Shown here: positions 35,197 through 46,735 of the stretch, piece after piece
How positions within the stretch are numbered: the stretch's first letter is position 1
How the letters are laid out: each line of letters starts with the position of its first letter
NCBI GenBank assembly: GCA_003996215.1
Contig: QJPP01000690.1
Location: forward strand, 186,001-250,000
DNA from: Jaltomata sinuosa
Taxonomy: Eukaryota; Streptophyta; Magnoliopsida; Solanales; Solanaceae
Reading direction: 5' to 3'
Length of the DNA stretch: 64,000 bases
The notes under the pieces: generated by a model
What the model saw: the letters and a program-made list of their open reading frames with translations, nothing else
The model's database searches: none
Told to the model about the DNA's origin: nothing
Translations under genes and position numbers: made by a program

Positions 35197-36620
35197 CATC
35201 TTTGCTGCGCCAGGATGAATGGAGTATCTAGAACAATATGCCTTACGGAGTATCAACTGTATCAAATCACCAACTCTAGGTACAAAAAGTCGACCATCAA
35301 ACCTCAGAATACATTAGAACCCAAAGTAGCCAGGCTGGCCTCACCCCGAGCTACCTGATCATGAAGGTCACACAAACTCTGATCCTCAAACTGTCAGCTC
35401 TGAATCTGGTCAACTAGAGTATAACAGACCTCAATACTAGTAAAAACTCTGCTAGGATCCGATAAGTCAAGCCTAACCAAACAGTTAGCCAAGGACTGGA
35501 TGTCCAAGGCCAACGATCACTCAAAAGCTGAAAGTGAAGCTAGGCTGCCCATACTTACTGCCTTCTGACTCAAGGCATCCGCTACCATGTTTGCCTTGCC
35601 TATATGGTACAGAATAGTGAAATCATAGTCCTTCAGCAACTCAATCCATCTCCTCTGTCTCAAGTTCAGCTTGCGATGACTCGTAATATACTGAAGACTA
35701 TGATGTTTGGTGAATATCTCACAATGAACTCCATAAGGATAGTGCCTCCAGATCTTGAGCGCGAAGACTACTGCCGCCAACTCTAAGTCATGAGTAGGGT
35801 AGTTGCGCTCGTGAACCTTCAACTGTCTTGACGCATATGCTATCACTCGACCCTGCTGCATCAACACACAACCAAGACCGACCCTTAAAGCACCATAATA
35901 CACGGAGAAACTCTGACCCTCAACCGGCAAAGTCAAAACTGGAGCTGAAGTCAATAAGGTCTTAAGCCTCTGGAAGCTATCCTCGCACTGATCAAACAAC
36001 TGGAATGGAAGATCCTTCCTAGTCAGCATAGTCAAGGGTGCTGCTATGGAAGAAAATCCCTCAACGAATCGTCTGTAATACCCGGCTAACCCAATAAAGT
36101 TGTGAACCTCGGTAGGAGTAGTAGGTCTAGTCCAATCATGAACTGCAGAAATTTTACTCGGATCAACTCTAATCCCATCCTTAGATACCACGTGTCCTAG
36201 GAATGCAACTGACTCTAAACAAAACTCACACTTTGAGAACTTGGCATAAAGTCGATGATCTCTCAAAGACTGAAGTACAGTCCTTAAGTGCTGCTCATGC
36301 TCATCTATACTCCTCGAGTATACCAGGATGTCATCAATGAAGACTATCACGAACATATCCAAGTACGAGCTAAGCACCATGTTCATCAAGTCCATGAATG
36401 CAGCGGGGGCATTAGTCAACCCAAAAAACATCACTAGGAACTCATAGTGACTATAACGTGTCCTGAATGCTGTCCTAGGGATGTCCTCCACACTAATCCT
36501 CAACTGATGGTAGCTGGATCTCAAGCTAATCTTAGAAAACACGGCAAAACCCTGAAGCTGATCAAATAAATCATAAATCCTGGGCATCAGATACTTATTC
36601 TTCATTGTCACCTTATTCAA
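35197..36620 (-). pseudogene. Element E RT-RNaseH and start of integrase
   Basis: On the minus strand, 36620-35517 is one long open frame (367 codons). It contains RT blocks LMPRIYDLFDQLQGFAVFSK, the catalytic IVFIDDILVYSR (FIDD for YxDD) and FLGHVVSKDGIRVDPSK, then RNase H. In RNase H the first catalytic Asp is lost (YYGALRVGLG where a CDAS-type motif is expected) and a later one reads Lys (FTKHHSLQY). The integrase zinc-binding N-terminus follows at 35197-35510 with stops, up to the F insertion. Despite the long frame, RNase H looks dead. Confidence 0.87.
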
Positions 36621-37370
36621 CTATAGATAATCAATACACATTCGCATCAACCCATCCTTCGTATTCACAAAGAGGATAGGAGCACCCCAAGGAGACACAC
36701 TCAGTCTAATAAACCCCTTAGCTAACAAATCCTGGAGTTGCTCCTTAATCTCTCTCAACTCAACAGGAGCCATATGGTAGGGAGGAATAGAAATGGGTCT
36801 GGTGCCTGGCTCTAACTCAATGGCAAAATCAATATCCCTCTCAGGTGGAAGGCCTGGCAGGTCGATAGGAAACACATCTAAGAAGTCTCTAACCACAGGA
36901 ACAGACTCAAGAGACGTAGGGTCAACACTAGCATCTCATACATATGCTAGATAAGCTAGACACCCACTAGAAATCAACTTCCTAGATCAAATACAAGAGA
37001 TGATCCCAGACAGTGCATGGCTAACAGAACCCTACCACACAACCGGGGACACACCGGGCACGGCTATGGTAATAGTCTTGGCATAACATTTCAAAACCGC
37101 ATGATGAGGGGATAACCAGGCCATGCCCAGTATCACATCAAAGTCTAACATATCAAGTATCACCAAGTCAGCCCAAGTGTCCAAATCACCAACGGAAATC
37201 ATATATGATCTCACAATTTGATCCACTACTAAAGAATCTCCTACTGGGGTAGAAACAGAAACACGAACAGACAATGTCTCTCTAGCCAACCCCAAAAAAG
37301 GAGAAAGTAGGAAGATATATATGAACAAGTGGATCCAGGATCAAACAAAGCATAAGTTGGCTGACGACAT
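36621..37370 (-). pseudogene. Element E protease and RT N-terminus
   Basis: 36896-36621 encodes the RT N-terminus (FLDVFPIDLPGLPPERDIDF, ELEPGTRPISIPPYHMAP, LLAKGFIRLSVSPWGAPILF). It ends at a TAG where the family has Gln, directly before the next frame. 37032-37345 is protease: LFDPGS active-site context at its right end, then LDMLDFDVILGMAWLSPHHAVL. Confidence 0.85.
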
Positions 37371-38868
37371 ACATAAATTATACATGTGATCACAGCATCC
37401 GAGGCCTCTATTTTCGGTCTCCCAGGAACCGCATAGAACTGACAATGACCTCCACTTGCTCGACCGCCATCCCTACCACCTGCTTTTCTATATGGGGAAC
37501 CACCCTTACCCTGACCACCACCCTCTCTAGTCGGAGGCTGAACTGCTCAAAATGGATCGGGTGGCTGAACTATACCCTGCTGGGGGCAATTTATAGAAAA
37601 GTGACCAACCACACCATAAGTGTAACAAGCCCCTAACAAGCGTCCTAGTCGAGATGAGCGAGCAGAACCCGAATAGCCATAATGGCCTGATGCCTCAAAA
37701 GATGCACCACTCAAAGACTGACCGCTCTGGCCCTGATGGCTACCCTGACCCTACTCAAACTGAGACCTCGAAGCCTAGAGTGACACCTGTATCGGTTGGT
37801 TAGACTGACCTTGATGCTGTTGTGGCTGATAACCTCAGCCCCACTGGCCAAAACCTCTACCACTGTGCCTAGAACCACTGTAACCACCCTGATGTTTAGA
37901 CCTCTTATCTCTAGCCCCGGTATCATGACGACGTGAATTCTCAATTGTGCGGGCATAATCTACAATGGTGTGGAATGACCGACCGATAGCAACCAGTATC
38001 TTTGTAGGCTCTCTAAACTCTCTCTGTGGCCCCCAAACAAATATACGGACTCTGTCAGCCTCAGTTGGTATAATCATTGCCCCAAAGGGAGCAAGCTGAT
38101 GGAAACTGGTCTCATACTTTGAAATGGTTATGGTATCTTGAGAAAGTCTAGTGAACTCCTCCCTCCGATGCTCGCAATCTCTCTGTGGAAAGAACTTGGC
38201 CATAAAGGCCTCATAGAACTTAGACCAGGTCAGAGGAGTTAATGTAGAAGATCTGTAAGCAACCTGTGCCCTCCACTATAACTTCTCTAGACCCTTCAGC
38301 TGATATGAGGTATATCTTACCCCATGTGTCTCCAATAAGCCTAAATGATGCAACATCTCCTCGCAGGTAGTGATAAAGTCATGTAGGTCCTTACCTTATG
38401 TACCAGCAAACCTCGGTGGTGCTAATCTCAGAAACCTACCCAAGCCCTTCTGCTCCGTCTCTATCATAGAAGGGTGAGAAGAAAGAGGCTGGGCAACCGA
38501 TGGAACTGGAACAACCTCAGCACGAGGAGCCATAGTAACATGATGCTCTCCTGAACTCTGAACACCCAGGGCTACCCCCTGAGTAGATGTTTATGCTACC
38601 TCTGAAGGTCTCTCTCCAATCATACCCAGAAGCTGAAGTAACAAACCTCAAATATCTGAAGACTGAGCTAGGGCTGAAGCTGGTACTTGAGCTGGTGGTA
38701 CCTGGGCTGTCCCCGGGTCCACATGCTACTGCTCTCTGGAGCTAACTCTGGCTCATAGTCATACTCAGGCTCTAGATCTACTCCAGGGGCTGCTTCTCTG
38801 GGATGACCTCTAGCCCTACCTCAGTGACCACCTCGACCCCTAGCTGGAGTTGGAGGTATAGGGGTAGG
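37371..38868 (-). pseudogene. Element E gag (main part)
   Basis: The minus-strand gag core is at 37835-38203 (KFFPQRDCEHRREEFTRLSQ, KYETSFHQLAPF). It is followed by a Gly/Gln/Ser-rich stretch and a CCHC zinc knuckle at about 37575-37625 (CYTYGVVGHFSINC), which binds the element RNA. The N-terminal part beyond 38868 is separated by element B; the start codon is at 54466. Scattered stops are present. Confidence 0.82.
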
Positions 38869-38873
38869 AAGCT
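38869..38873. repeat. Target-site duplication of element B (left)
   Basis: AAGCT, matched by AGGCT at 54425-54429 (one transition). The join without B is collinear with gag of element A. Confidence 0.8.
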
Positions 38874-39040
38874 TGATGTGCCGGGATTCGATGACACTTT
38901 TGACGCTTAAAACATAGGATTTTGGGGAGTTCTTGAGTACATTTAGTTGTATTTAATGTCGTTTGTTAAGTGTGCAGGGACAATGTATGAATTAGAAAAG
39001 AAAGCCAAAAAGTTGCATTTCTGGGCTAAAAAGAGGCCAC

Positions 39041-39476
39041 CACGGGAGTCACTTCCACGACGGCCCATGGGGCAGGGCGTTGATTTGAGTCAGCAAAAGA
39101 TGCCAAGGTTGTAGAACCCCGACGGGCTGGAACGACGCCCGTGGAAGATGCGACGGGGCGTGGCCTTGCCCGTCAATATGCTCCAGGGAGATATGTTGAG
39201 AGCAAAGGAAGGACTACGAGCTCCCCGACGTCCCGTCACCAGCCCGACATCCCGTGGGAAGTAGCCCGTAGAAACCAGGCAGGGGAGCTGGAAAAGCACT
39301 AAGTTGGGCGACGTGAGACAGTGATGGGCTTCGCAGTTGCGATTTCCCATCGACTCTAGCCCATGAGAATGTGGCAGTAATGTTTTTCTGAAGACTTAAA
39401 GAAGGTCGACGGGCACCCATGACACCCGTCGCCTAAGCGACGACCCATGAGGCGGCCTGTCGGATCAGTCGCGTCC
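39041..39476. repeat. Palindromic word cluster 1 of element B (LTR)
   Basis: About ten GACGGGC/GCCCGTC-type words occur in both orientations: CCACGACGGCCC, CGACGCCCGTGG, CGACGGGGCGTGG, CGACGTCCCGTC, CGACATCCCGTGGG, CGACGGGCACCC and others. It ends about 40 bp before the TATA box. Decayed copies are at 51464-51900 and, inverted, 53965-54300. Confidence 0.85.
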
Positions 39477-39514
39477 AACTACTCCAAATTTAATTAGGAT
39501 TTGGCTTCTTTGTC

Positions 39515-39522
39515 TATAAATA
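39515..39522 (+). promoter_or_regulatory. LTR B TATA box
   Basis: TATAAATA in context GTCTATAAATACTTTACCC. The same box is at 51940-51947 (3' LTR) and 53909-53916 (inverted LTR, minus strand). Confidence 0.75.
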
Positions 39523-40469
39523 CTTTACCCTAGGTTTTATTTTACAGTGGTTACGTGTGGTTACAAGTTGTTCACGAATTATTCCAAGTCACGATCAGAT
39601 ATTTTGTTACTTGGATTTTGGTATTGATTTTGGACATAAGTTCTTGATATTAAAGTGTTCTTGAGTTTGTTCTTCAAGATTCTGGTTTTCTTCATTCTTA
39701 TTTGTAAGTATCTCTTGATGATTGCTAAAATGAACATTGATTGCATGCTTGTGAACATGAGTAGCTAAATCCACAACTAGGGTTGTAGGAACCATGAAGG
39801 ATTAACAAAGTAGGCAAAGTACTTAGGTAATCTAGGAAGGTGTTTATGCATGTATTGCTCTTCCCTTCGTTTTGATTTCTTTTTAATGGTGCGCAACGTT
39901 AGAACTCGCCTTATCCTTACTTGCCGGACTAAGGAGATAACAGATGGGAAAAGGATTGTTAACAACAAGATTTGAGGCTATCAACCCTCATCTAATAGCT
40001 TGACTCTATCCGGGAATAGTTAATCTGGGATCAATGGTAAGGGTTTGAAAAGCAACACCCGTGGCCGGACCAAGGCGCGTGGTGAAATTCACCTAGTTAC
40101 CGTACCAAGGAATTAGGTGAACCTAACTTGCCGATTCTGCATGCTAAGCACCAAACTAGTTTACCAAGTACAAAAGCCTTACTTAGTTATGATCTCATGG
40201 GGAACACTACCCTAGGCACTTCTCTTATTGATAACAACTGTTGAAATTAATCTCTATTACTTGCTTACTTTTGATTTACAATAATTACTTGTTACTTTAA
40301 AACCCCTCTTTTTGTGGGAGATAAACGACTAAAAGACTGAGTAAACACTAATTGACCCTAGTCCTACCATATTCCCTGTGCGATCGACCCCAACCTTTAG
40401 TTAGGTTCTATATTTGAATAGCGACCGCTTGTGCTTCTTTTAGAGGTGTAATTTGGGCGCATAAAATTT

Positions 40470-40482
40470 TGGCGCCGTTGCC
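40470..40482 (+). other. Element B primer site for tRNA-Asp
   Basis: TGGCGCCGTTGCC is the exact complement of the last 13 bases of mature tRNA-Asp including CCA. It lies five bases (AATTT) after the LTR. Confidence 0.9.
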
Positions 40483-40594
40483 TTGGAATACGGTTTAGGA
40501 TTAAGAGAGATTGTGTTTAATTCACTATTAGTCCTTATTTCCTGATTTTACTTTTTCTGTTGTTTTTGTTTTGATACAGGTAGCACACTTATGC

Positions 40595-42465
40595 ATGACA
40601 AGTACAAGGAGTCAAGGCAATCCCTTGATCCCTTATGATCTAGAGCTCTCCAAAACTCTACGAAACATGTCTAAAGAGGGAGAGCATGAGACTCTGGAGC
40701 AGATCACAACTTGTCTAATAGCTAAAACCAAGCAATAGAAAAAAGATGATGCAGCATGCCAGAAGGAAGGCGAAGAGGCCCTTCCTGCCGAAGATGAGAA
40801 GATTGCACAGGATCTTGCGACTCGAAAAGCCGTAGCTGAGCGAGCAAGGCAGGGTAGGCAACAAGAGGTCTGGGATGAGGCAGTACCTCGATGTGTGCCA
40901 TACAATAGGGGTCGACAGATGTAGCAACAAAGTCATTCCCCTCTGTATTATAATGTAGAAGATTATGATGAGGAGGAATATGACACCGCTGGACCCATAG
41001 TGCTCCCACCACTGGCTGGTGGGATGAAGTTTGATATCACTAGCACCATGAATCCAGCTGTTGACCCTGAAAGGAATTTATTCAGGGAAGCCCACGGAAG
41101 ATGCAATCCTACATGTGAATAACTTTGTGAGTATTAGCAAATCGTACAACATGCTAGGAGTGGGGAAAGAGGCTATTAGGCTAAGGCTATTCCCATTCTC
41201 GTTGACTGATGAGGCAACTGCATGGCTCTCAGAACTGACTGACAATTCCATATACACTTGGTATGAGCTAAAGAGTTAGTTTCTGGAGTGGTTCTTTCAA
41301 CTATCAAGGATGTTGCAGATGAAATAGGAGATATACAACTTCAGCCAGCTACCTGGAGAAGCACTATATGAGGCATGGCTAAGGTTCAAGAAGAAGTTGA
41401 AGCAAGTTCCAAAACATGGAATTCCTTCTAGGCATTTGATGGAGATATTCTATAAGGCCCTGAATGCAAATACTAAAGTTGTAGCTGATACTGTGACTGG
41501 AGGTTCATTCATGGAAAACACATATTCTGAGGCTTCAGAGATGCTAGATAGGGTTGCAAAGACAAATCGAGCATGGCATACGAGAGAGGCAGAAACGTCA
41601 GCAGGTACTTATGCAGTCGGCAAGTCTTTGGATCCGAATGAAATAGAAGACATTAAGCAGACACAGGCTGAGATGAACAAGACACTGGGGTTGCTGGCAA
41701 AGAAATTCCTGGCTGAGGGAGTAGAGAAAGTTAAATCCGTAGGTTCTCAAGGTAAAGCACCAAGGTCAGACAGTTACTCATTCGAAGAAGAAGTAAGTTA
41801 TTTAATGATCAAGGGATGGGTTTCCAAGCCTCTGGCCAAGAAAATCAAAGTCGAATAGAGATAGGGATGAGTACTACAATCGGGCCAGTTATAGAGATAG
41901 AGATAGAGATGGTGACTGGCAGAAGAAGGATGGGTACAAGAACGATAGAAGTGGTCTCTACATTCCGCCTGCAACTCGTGAAGAGCGGGCTGGACAACCC
42001 ACCATAAGAGAGCTGATCAACAAAGTGTTCCAAAAGGTTAACTCCATGGATGCGAGTATGAAGGAGATAAAAGCTGAACTTTTAAGTATAAATCAGAAGG
42101 TGGAGTCCCACGCTGTCTCCATCAAGTAGCTTGAGACAAAAATGCATCAGTTGTCAACCAACATGAATCCGTGCCAAAAGGGTACTCTCCCAAGTGACAC
42201 TATTCAAAATCCAAAAAATGATCGATAAGTTATGGTGGTGACTACTCAGAGTGGTAATCAGAGTGTTGATCCTCCCATACCTATTGCTGTCAACAAGCCA
42301 GCCGAAGCTGAGAAGGATAACGCTGAGAAGGTAGCCGAGTCTGAAGAGAAAGATAGTGGTGAAGGGTCATCTGAAAAATAACATTCTGAGAAGAAGGAGA
42401 AGGACAAAGAAGTTGCATTAGTCCTAAAACCCATGCCATTGCCTCCCCCACTTTACCCCTAGAGG
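40595..42465 (+). pseudogene. Element B gag
   Basis: It starts at ATG 40595 (MTSTRSQGNPLIPYD), 16 bases after a T-rich tract ending in CAG. A frameshift near 41060 leads into the Athila gag core: KGIYSGKPTEDAILHVNNF, FPFSLTDEATAWLSEL, LYEAWLRFKKKLKQVPKHG, then a coiled, Glu/Lys-rich tail. Stops within the core (41277, 41323) and after 41856 are mostly TAG where the family has Gln. The RNA-binding region past 41856 is scrambled between frames. Confidence 0.82.
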
Positions 42466-43115
42466 TTGAAAAAGAAGGTAGAGGACGACAAATTTCACAA
42501 GTTCATCTCCATGCTGAAGCAACTGTCAGTGAATATCCCTTTGGTCGAAGCATTGGAGCAAATGCCTGGCTACGCAAAATTCATGAAGGATCTAGTTATG
42601 AGGAAGAGGATGGTTAGATTCGAACCAGTAAATAATTTGCACCACTGCAGTGCAATAGCATCCCATTCGATGGTACAAAAGAAGGAAGATCCTGGAGCCT
42701 TCACCATTCTGTGCACTATTGGAGCATTTTATTTTGCCAAAGCTTTGTATGATCTGGGTGCTAGTATAAATCTGATGCCACTTGCAATTTATAATCAGTT
42801 GGGCTTGGGAGCCCCCTCTCCGACTATAATGTAGTTACTTATGGCAGATTGCACGGTGAAGAGGCCTGTGGGAATTTTGTATGATGTATTGGTAAAGGTT
42901 GACACGTTTATCTTTCCTGCAGATTTTGTTATTCTGGATTGCGAGGTTGACTTTGAGGTGACCATCATCTTGGGGCGACCATTCTTGGCTACTAGGCATG
43001 CTTTGTTTGACTTGGAAACGGGTCAGATATTATTGGGATTTTTCCTTGAATCTGTACTCACAAAATCTAGCTTGATCTTGATTGTGTTCCATCTACTGAG
43101 CATCATCGTAGGTTA
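42466..43115 (+). pseudogene. Element B protease
   Basis: Athila-type segment KFISMLKQLSVNIPLVEALE followed by the protease with ALYDLGASINLMPL (active-site DLGA), VKRPVGILYDVLVKVD, FVILDCEVD and IILGRPFLAT. TAG stops lie just before 42466 and at 42832. The usual linker between protease and RT is missing: the frame goes from the protease end to RT within about 60 bp, so B has an internal deletion near 43040-43125. Confidence 0.82.
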
Positions 43116-44528
43116 AATCAGCCTATGCAAGAAGTCGTCAAGAAGAAGATCATAAAGTGGCTGGATACAGGTGTGGTTTACCTGATTTTTGATAGCAAGT
43201 GGGTGAGCCCAGTTCAGTGCGTATCAAAGAAAGAAGGGATTATGATGGTTTCTAATGCAAAGAATGAGTTGATTCCGATGAGGCCAGTCACATGCTAGCC
43301 TATATGCATAGACTACAGGAAGTTGAATGTGTGGACTGAAAAAGACCATTTTCCAATGCCATTCATGGATCAGATGCTAGACCATCTTGCGGGTAGAGGT
43401 TGGTACTATTTTCTTGATGGTTACTCGGGGTATAATAAAATCTCTATTGCCCCCGAAGACCAAGATAAAACCACATTCACATGCCCATATGGGACGTTTG
43501 CCTTTAAGAGGATGCCATTCGGTCTTTGCAATGCGCCAACAACTTTTTAGCGATGTATGATGTCTTTATTTTTGGACATCGTGGAGGACACTATAGAGGT
43601 ATTTATGGATGACATTTTTGTGGTAGGTGACTCTTTTGAAGATTGTCTAGATCATCTGGGCTATGTGTTGAAGTGGTATGAAGAGTTCAGCCTAGTGCAG
43701 AATTGGGAGAAGTGTCACTTCATGGTCAAAGAGGGCATATTGCTTGGTCACCAGATCTCAAAGAAAGGTATAGAAGTTGATAGAGCGAAGATAGAGGTGA
43801 TTGAAAATTTGCCTCCACCAGTTTCTATGAAGGGTATTCAGAGTTTCTTGGGGCATGCTAGTTTTTATAGGAGATTTATCAAGGACTTCTCCAAAATCGC
43901 TAATCCGTTGTGCAAAATATTGGAGAAAGAGGTAAAATTTGTATTCGATGATGCATGTCTGAAGGCATTCGAGTGCCTTAAAGAGAAGTTGGTTACAACT
44001 CCTATCATTATTGCTCCTGATTTGTCGCAACTGTTTGAGGTTATATGTGATACTAGTGGGGTGGCGCTAGGAGAATACCTAGGCCAAAGGCGTGAGAAGA
44101 TTCTTCATCCTATTTACTACGCTAGCAAGGAACTTAATCCGGCTCAGAAAAACTATACAGTGACTGAACAGGAGCTGCTTGCTGTGGTCTTTGCGTTCAA
44201 AAAATTCAGATCTTATTTGCTTGGCACCAAGGTGTTGGTGCATACTGACCATTCAGCTCTCTGTTATCTTATGGCAAAGAAGGATGCTAAACCTAGGTTG
44301 ATCAGATGGGTGTTGCTGCTGCTTGAGTTTGAATTTGAAGTCAAGTACCACAAGGGTACAGAAAATCAGGTGGAAGATCATTTTTCTAGGTTAGAAGAAG
44401 AAGCTATGCTGAAGCTGAATTATGAGATAGAGATTGACGAATGGTTTCCAGAAGAACAAGTATTGGCTACTTCTCAAGATTTGATCCCATGGTTTGCAAA
44501 CATTGCCAATTACTTGGCAGCGATTTAG
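43116..44528 (+). pseudogene. Element B reverse transcriptase and RNase H
   Basis: RT blocks in order: KWVSPVQCVSKKEG, CIDYRKLN, YFLDGYSGYNKI, FKRMPFGLCNAPTTF, then catalytic VFMDDIFV at about 43600 and GILLGHQISKKGIEVD. RNase H follows with VICDTSGVALG (first catalytic Asp kept), TVTEQELLAVVFAF and LVHTDHSALCYL. Three in-frame stops are seen (43298, 43548 and the frame end at 44526), the first two TAG at Trp and Gln sites. Function in the family: copying element RNA to DNA. Confidence 0.88.
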
Positions 44529-45790
44529 TGCCTCATGATATGTCCGTTCACCAAAGGAGGAAATTCATGTCTGATGTGAAGAAATATTTCTGGGAAGAGC
44601 CATTCTTGTTTTGTGTGTGTGCTGATACTATGATCCGGAGATGTGTGCCAAAAGCTGAGATGATGGACATAATGGAAGCATGCCACTCCTCTCTTGTTGG
44701 AGGTCATTATAGTGGTATTCGGACGGCCCATAAGATCCTGAAATGTGGCTATTATTGGCTGACTATTCATAAAGATTCCCACGAGTTCGCTAAGGCTTGC
44801 AGCAGATGTTAGAGGGAAGGAGGCATATCAAAGAGACATGAGCTTCATATGAATCCCATTCTTGTGATAGAGCTGTTCGATTTTTGGGGCATTGACATCA
44901 TGGGTCCATTTGTGCTGTCTGATCGGAACCAATATATATTGGTGGCTGTTGACTATGTCTCTAAGTGGGTGGAGGCTGTTGTGCTTCCAAGCAATGAAGG
45001 TAAATTTGTCACCGCGTTCTTGAAAAATAACATCTTCTCCAGATTCGGTATGCCAAGGGCCATTATTAATGATGGAGACTCTCACTTTTGCAACAAGTTG
45101 TTTCATGCCTTCCTTGAGAAATATAGAGTGAGACACATAGTTTCAACCCCTTATCATCCTTAGAAGAGTGGGCAAGTGGAGGTATCCAATAGAGAAATTA
45201 AGTCAATCCTGTCCAAGACTGTCAATGCAAATAGAAAGGATTGGTCGCAGAAACTTGAGGATGCATTGTGGGTGTATCGGACTTCGTACAAGACTCCAAT
45301 AGGCATGTCTCCATATCAGCTTGTGTTTGGTAAGGCGTGCCATCTTCCGGTTGAACTAGAACACAAAGCCATGTGGGCTTTGAAGAAGCTGAACTTGGAT
45401 TGGGGTGAAGCATCATTGCAGAGGCTAGGGCAGTTGGATGAGTTCCACCTAAATGTCTATGAAAGTTCAGCTCTGTACAAGGAGAGAATGAAGCTATATC
45501 ATGATCGGAAGATAGAGAAGAGAGATTTTCAGCCAGGTGACTTGGTCCTGATTTTCAACTCTAGACTTCGCTTATTTCCTGGCAAGTTGAAGTCCAAGTG
45601 GATCGGACCCTTCAAGGTGGTGCAAGTTTTTCCTCATGGGGCAATTGAACTTGAGAACCTTGAGGGAAAAAGATTCAAAGCAAACGGGCAGCGAATCAAG
45701 GCTTATTTTGGCACAGCAGAGGAGATCAAGATTATTGAAGCTTGGAGCATAGATGTGTTCATTCCACCCAAGGAGCTTGATGAAGTCTGA
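44441..45790 (+). pseudogene. Element B integrase
   Basis: A shift to the next frame near 44470 continues pol. The HHCC zinc-binding region (ACHSSLVGGHYSG ... CSRC) is followed by the core with GIDIMGPF (Asp), INDGDSHF (Asp) and QVEVSNREIK (Glu), so all three catalytic acids are present. The C-terminal domain runs from DLVLIFNSRLRLFPGKLKSKW to the stop at 45790. Two TAG codons (44811, 45162) replace family Gln residues. There is no chromodomain, as expected for Athila. Confidence 0.88.
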
Positions 45791-45990
45791 GTAGTCAAGC
45801 AGCCTGCGTCGTGTCACGATGTTACATTAGGCTCTACATGGAAGGAAACCTATGATGTTGTAATTTACTTTATGTTAGTTGTAGTTGTAAAGACTGTAGA
45901 GTGTTTTGGCGAAGTCTGAGTACCCATAACACTTGCGTCATGTTGCGACGTTAAATCAAGTGTTGCATGGGAGGCAACCCATGAGTTAAT
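45781..45990 (+). ncRNA. Hairpin modules 1 and 2 of element B
   Basis: Two copies of a module: GAAGTCTGAGTA, then a GCGTCGTGTCACGATGTTA-type block, then the hairpin. The second hairpin (45966-45983) is perfect: CATGGG-AGGCAA-CCCATG. The first (45837-45854) is degenerate. A third module lies at 49788-49866. Confidence 0.55.
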
Positions 45991-46078
45991 GAGTGTTCGT
46001 TTTGTAGGAGGATGAGAGACGAGAGCAAAGAACTGAAACTACAGGCAAAAAGGGGGGGGGTCTGCCACATTCCCATGT

Positions 46079-46445
46079 CTCACGTAACGGGTCATCACGG
46101 CCCCGACGGGCATGGGGTTGGGCGTGAAGCCCGTACTGAAGAAAGAAAAATATTTCTAAGTGTGGGAAGAGGACCATCTGCCCTATTCCCATATCCCGCG
46201 TGATAGGCCGTCGCGGCCCGATGGGCGTAGGAATGGGCGTCGGCAGGTAAGTACCCTGAATTTCTATAAGTGTCAAAAAGGGAGTGACTGCCTCACTCCG
46301 ACGGCCTATCTGAAGGGGAGTCGCGCCCCTGACGGGCGTCGGAATGGGCGTCTCTCACCACATGCAAAGCAAGGCTGACATTTAGGTAAGTGGAGGCCAC
46401 GATGGGCCATCGCTCGTCCGATGGGCATCGCGTAGCCTATCGTCT
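46079..46445. repeat. Palindromic word cluster 2 of element B
   Basis: The words include CCCCGACGGGCATGG, GGCCGTCGCGGCCCGATGGGCG, CCTGACGGGCGTCGG and CCGATGGGCATCGCG, the same GACGGGC(GTC) word as the LTR. It lies directly after the hairpin modules and before a pyrimidine-rich leader. Confidence 0.82.
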
Positions 46446-46735
46446 GGGTCGGTCAAATATGGTCAACCAATCTTTAGAAATTCTATTTTAAGACCCGACC
46501 CAACCCAAATTCATTTTTTTTTCCTTTCCCCGCTCCTAAGTAACGTTTGACCTCATTTTTTTGAGGTCAATTGCAAATACCCCCTTCTCTCTCAAACTAT
46601 CCTCTCTCCACTCTCCCCCTCACTCGATCAAAACCCTCTCCACACCACATCCCCAAAATATCCATCCACTACACACGAGCCAAGCACAACTCGGCACTAG
46701 GGCATTTGGTCTCACAAGTTCTAGAAATTAAAGAA
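46446..46735 (+). promoter_or_regulatory. CT-rich leader of extra ORF (element B)
   Basis: A 'gacccgacccaaccc' block, poly-T/C, then CT-rich sequence (46585-46640) leading to donor AAGAA|GTAAGTG. The layout is the same as in C and D. Confidence 0.45.

Larger units (their letters stand above)
38874..40464 (+). repeat. Element B 5' LTR
   Basis: The 1591-bp LTR begins TGATGTGCCGGGATTCGATG and ends GGGCGCATAA (3' copy GGGCGCATCA). TATA box TATAAATA at 39515-39522, palindromic cluster at 39041-39476. Confidence 0.92.

Noticed and set aside
39041..39476. Palindromic clusters as CRISPR-like or tandem satellite arrays
   Set aside because: The words are short, vary in spacing and orientation and have no constant repeat-spacer period; the context is plant LTR promoters.
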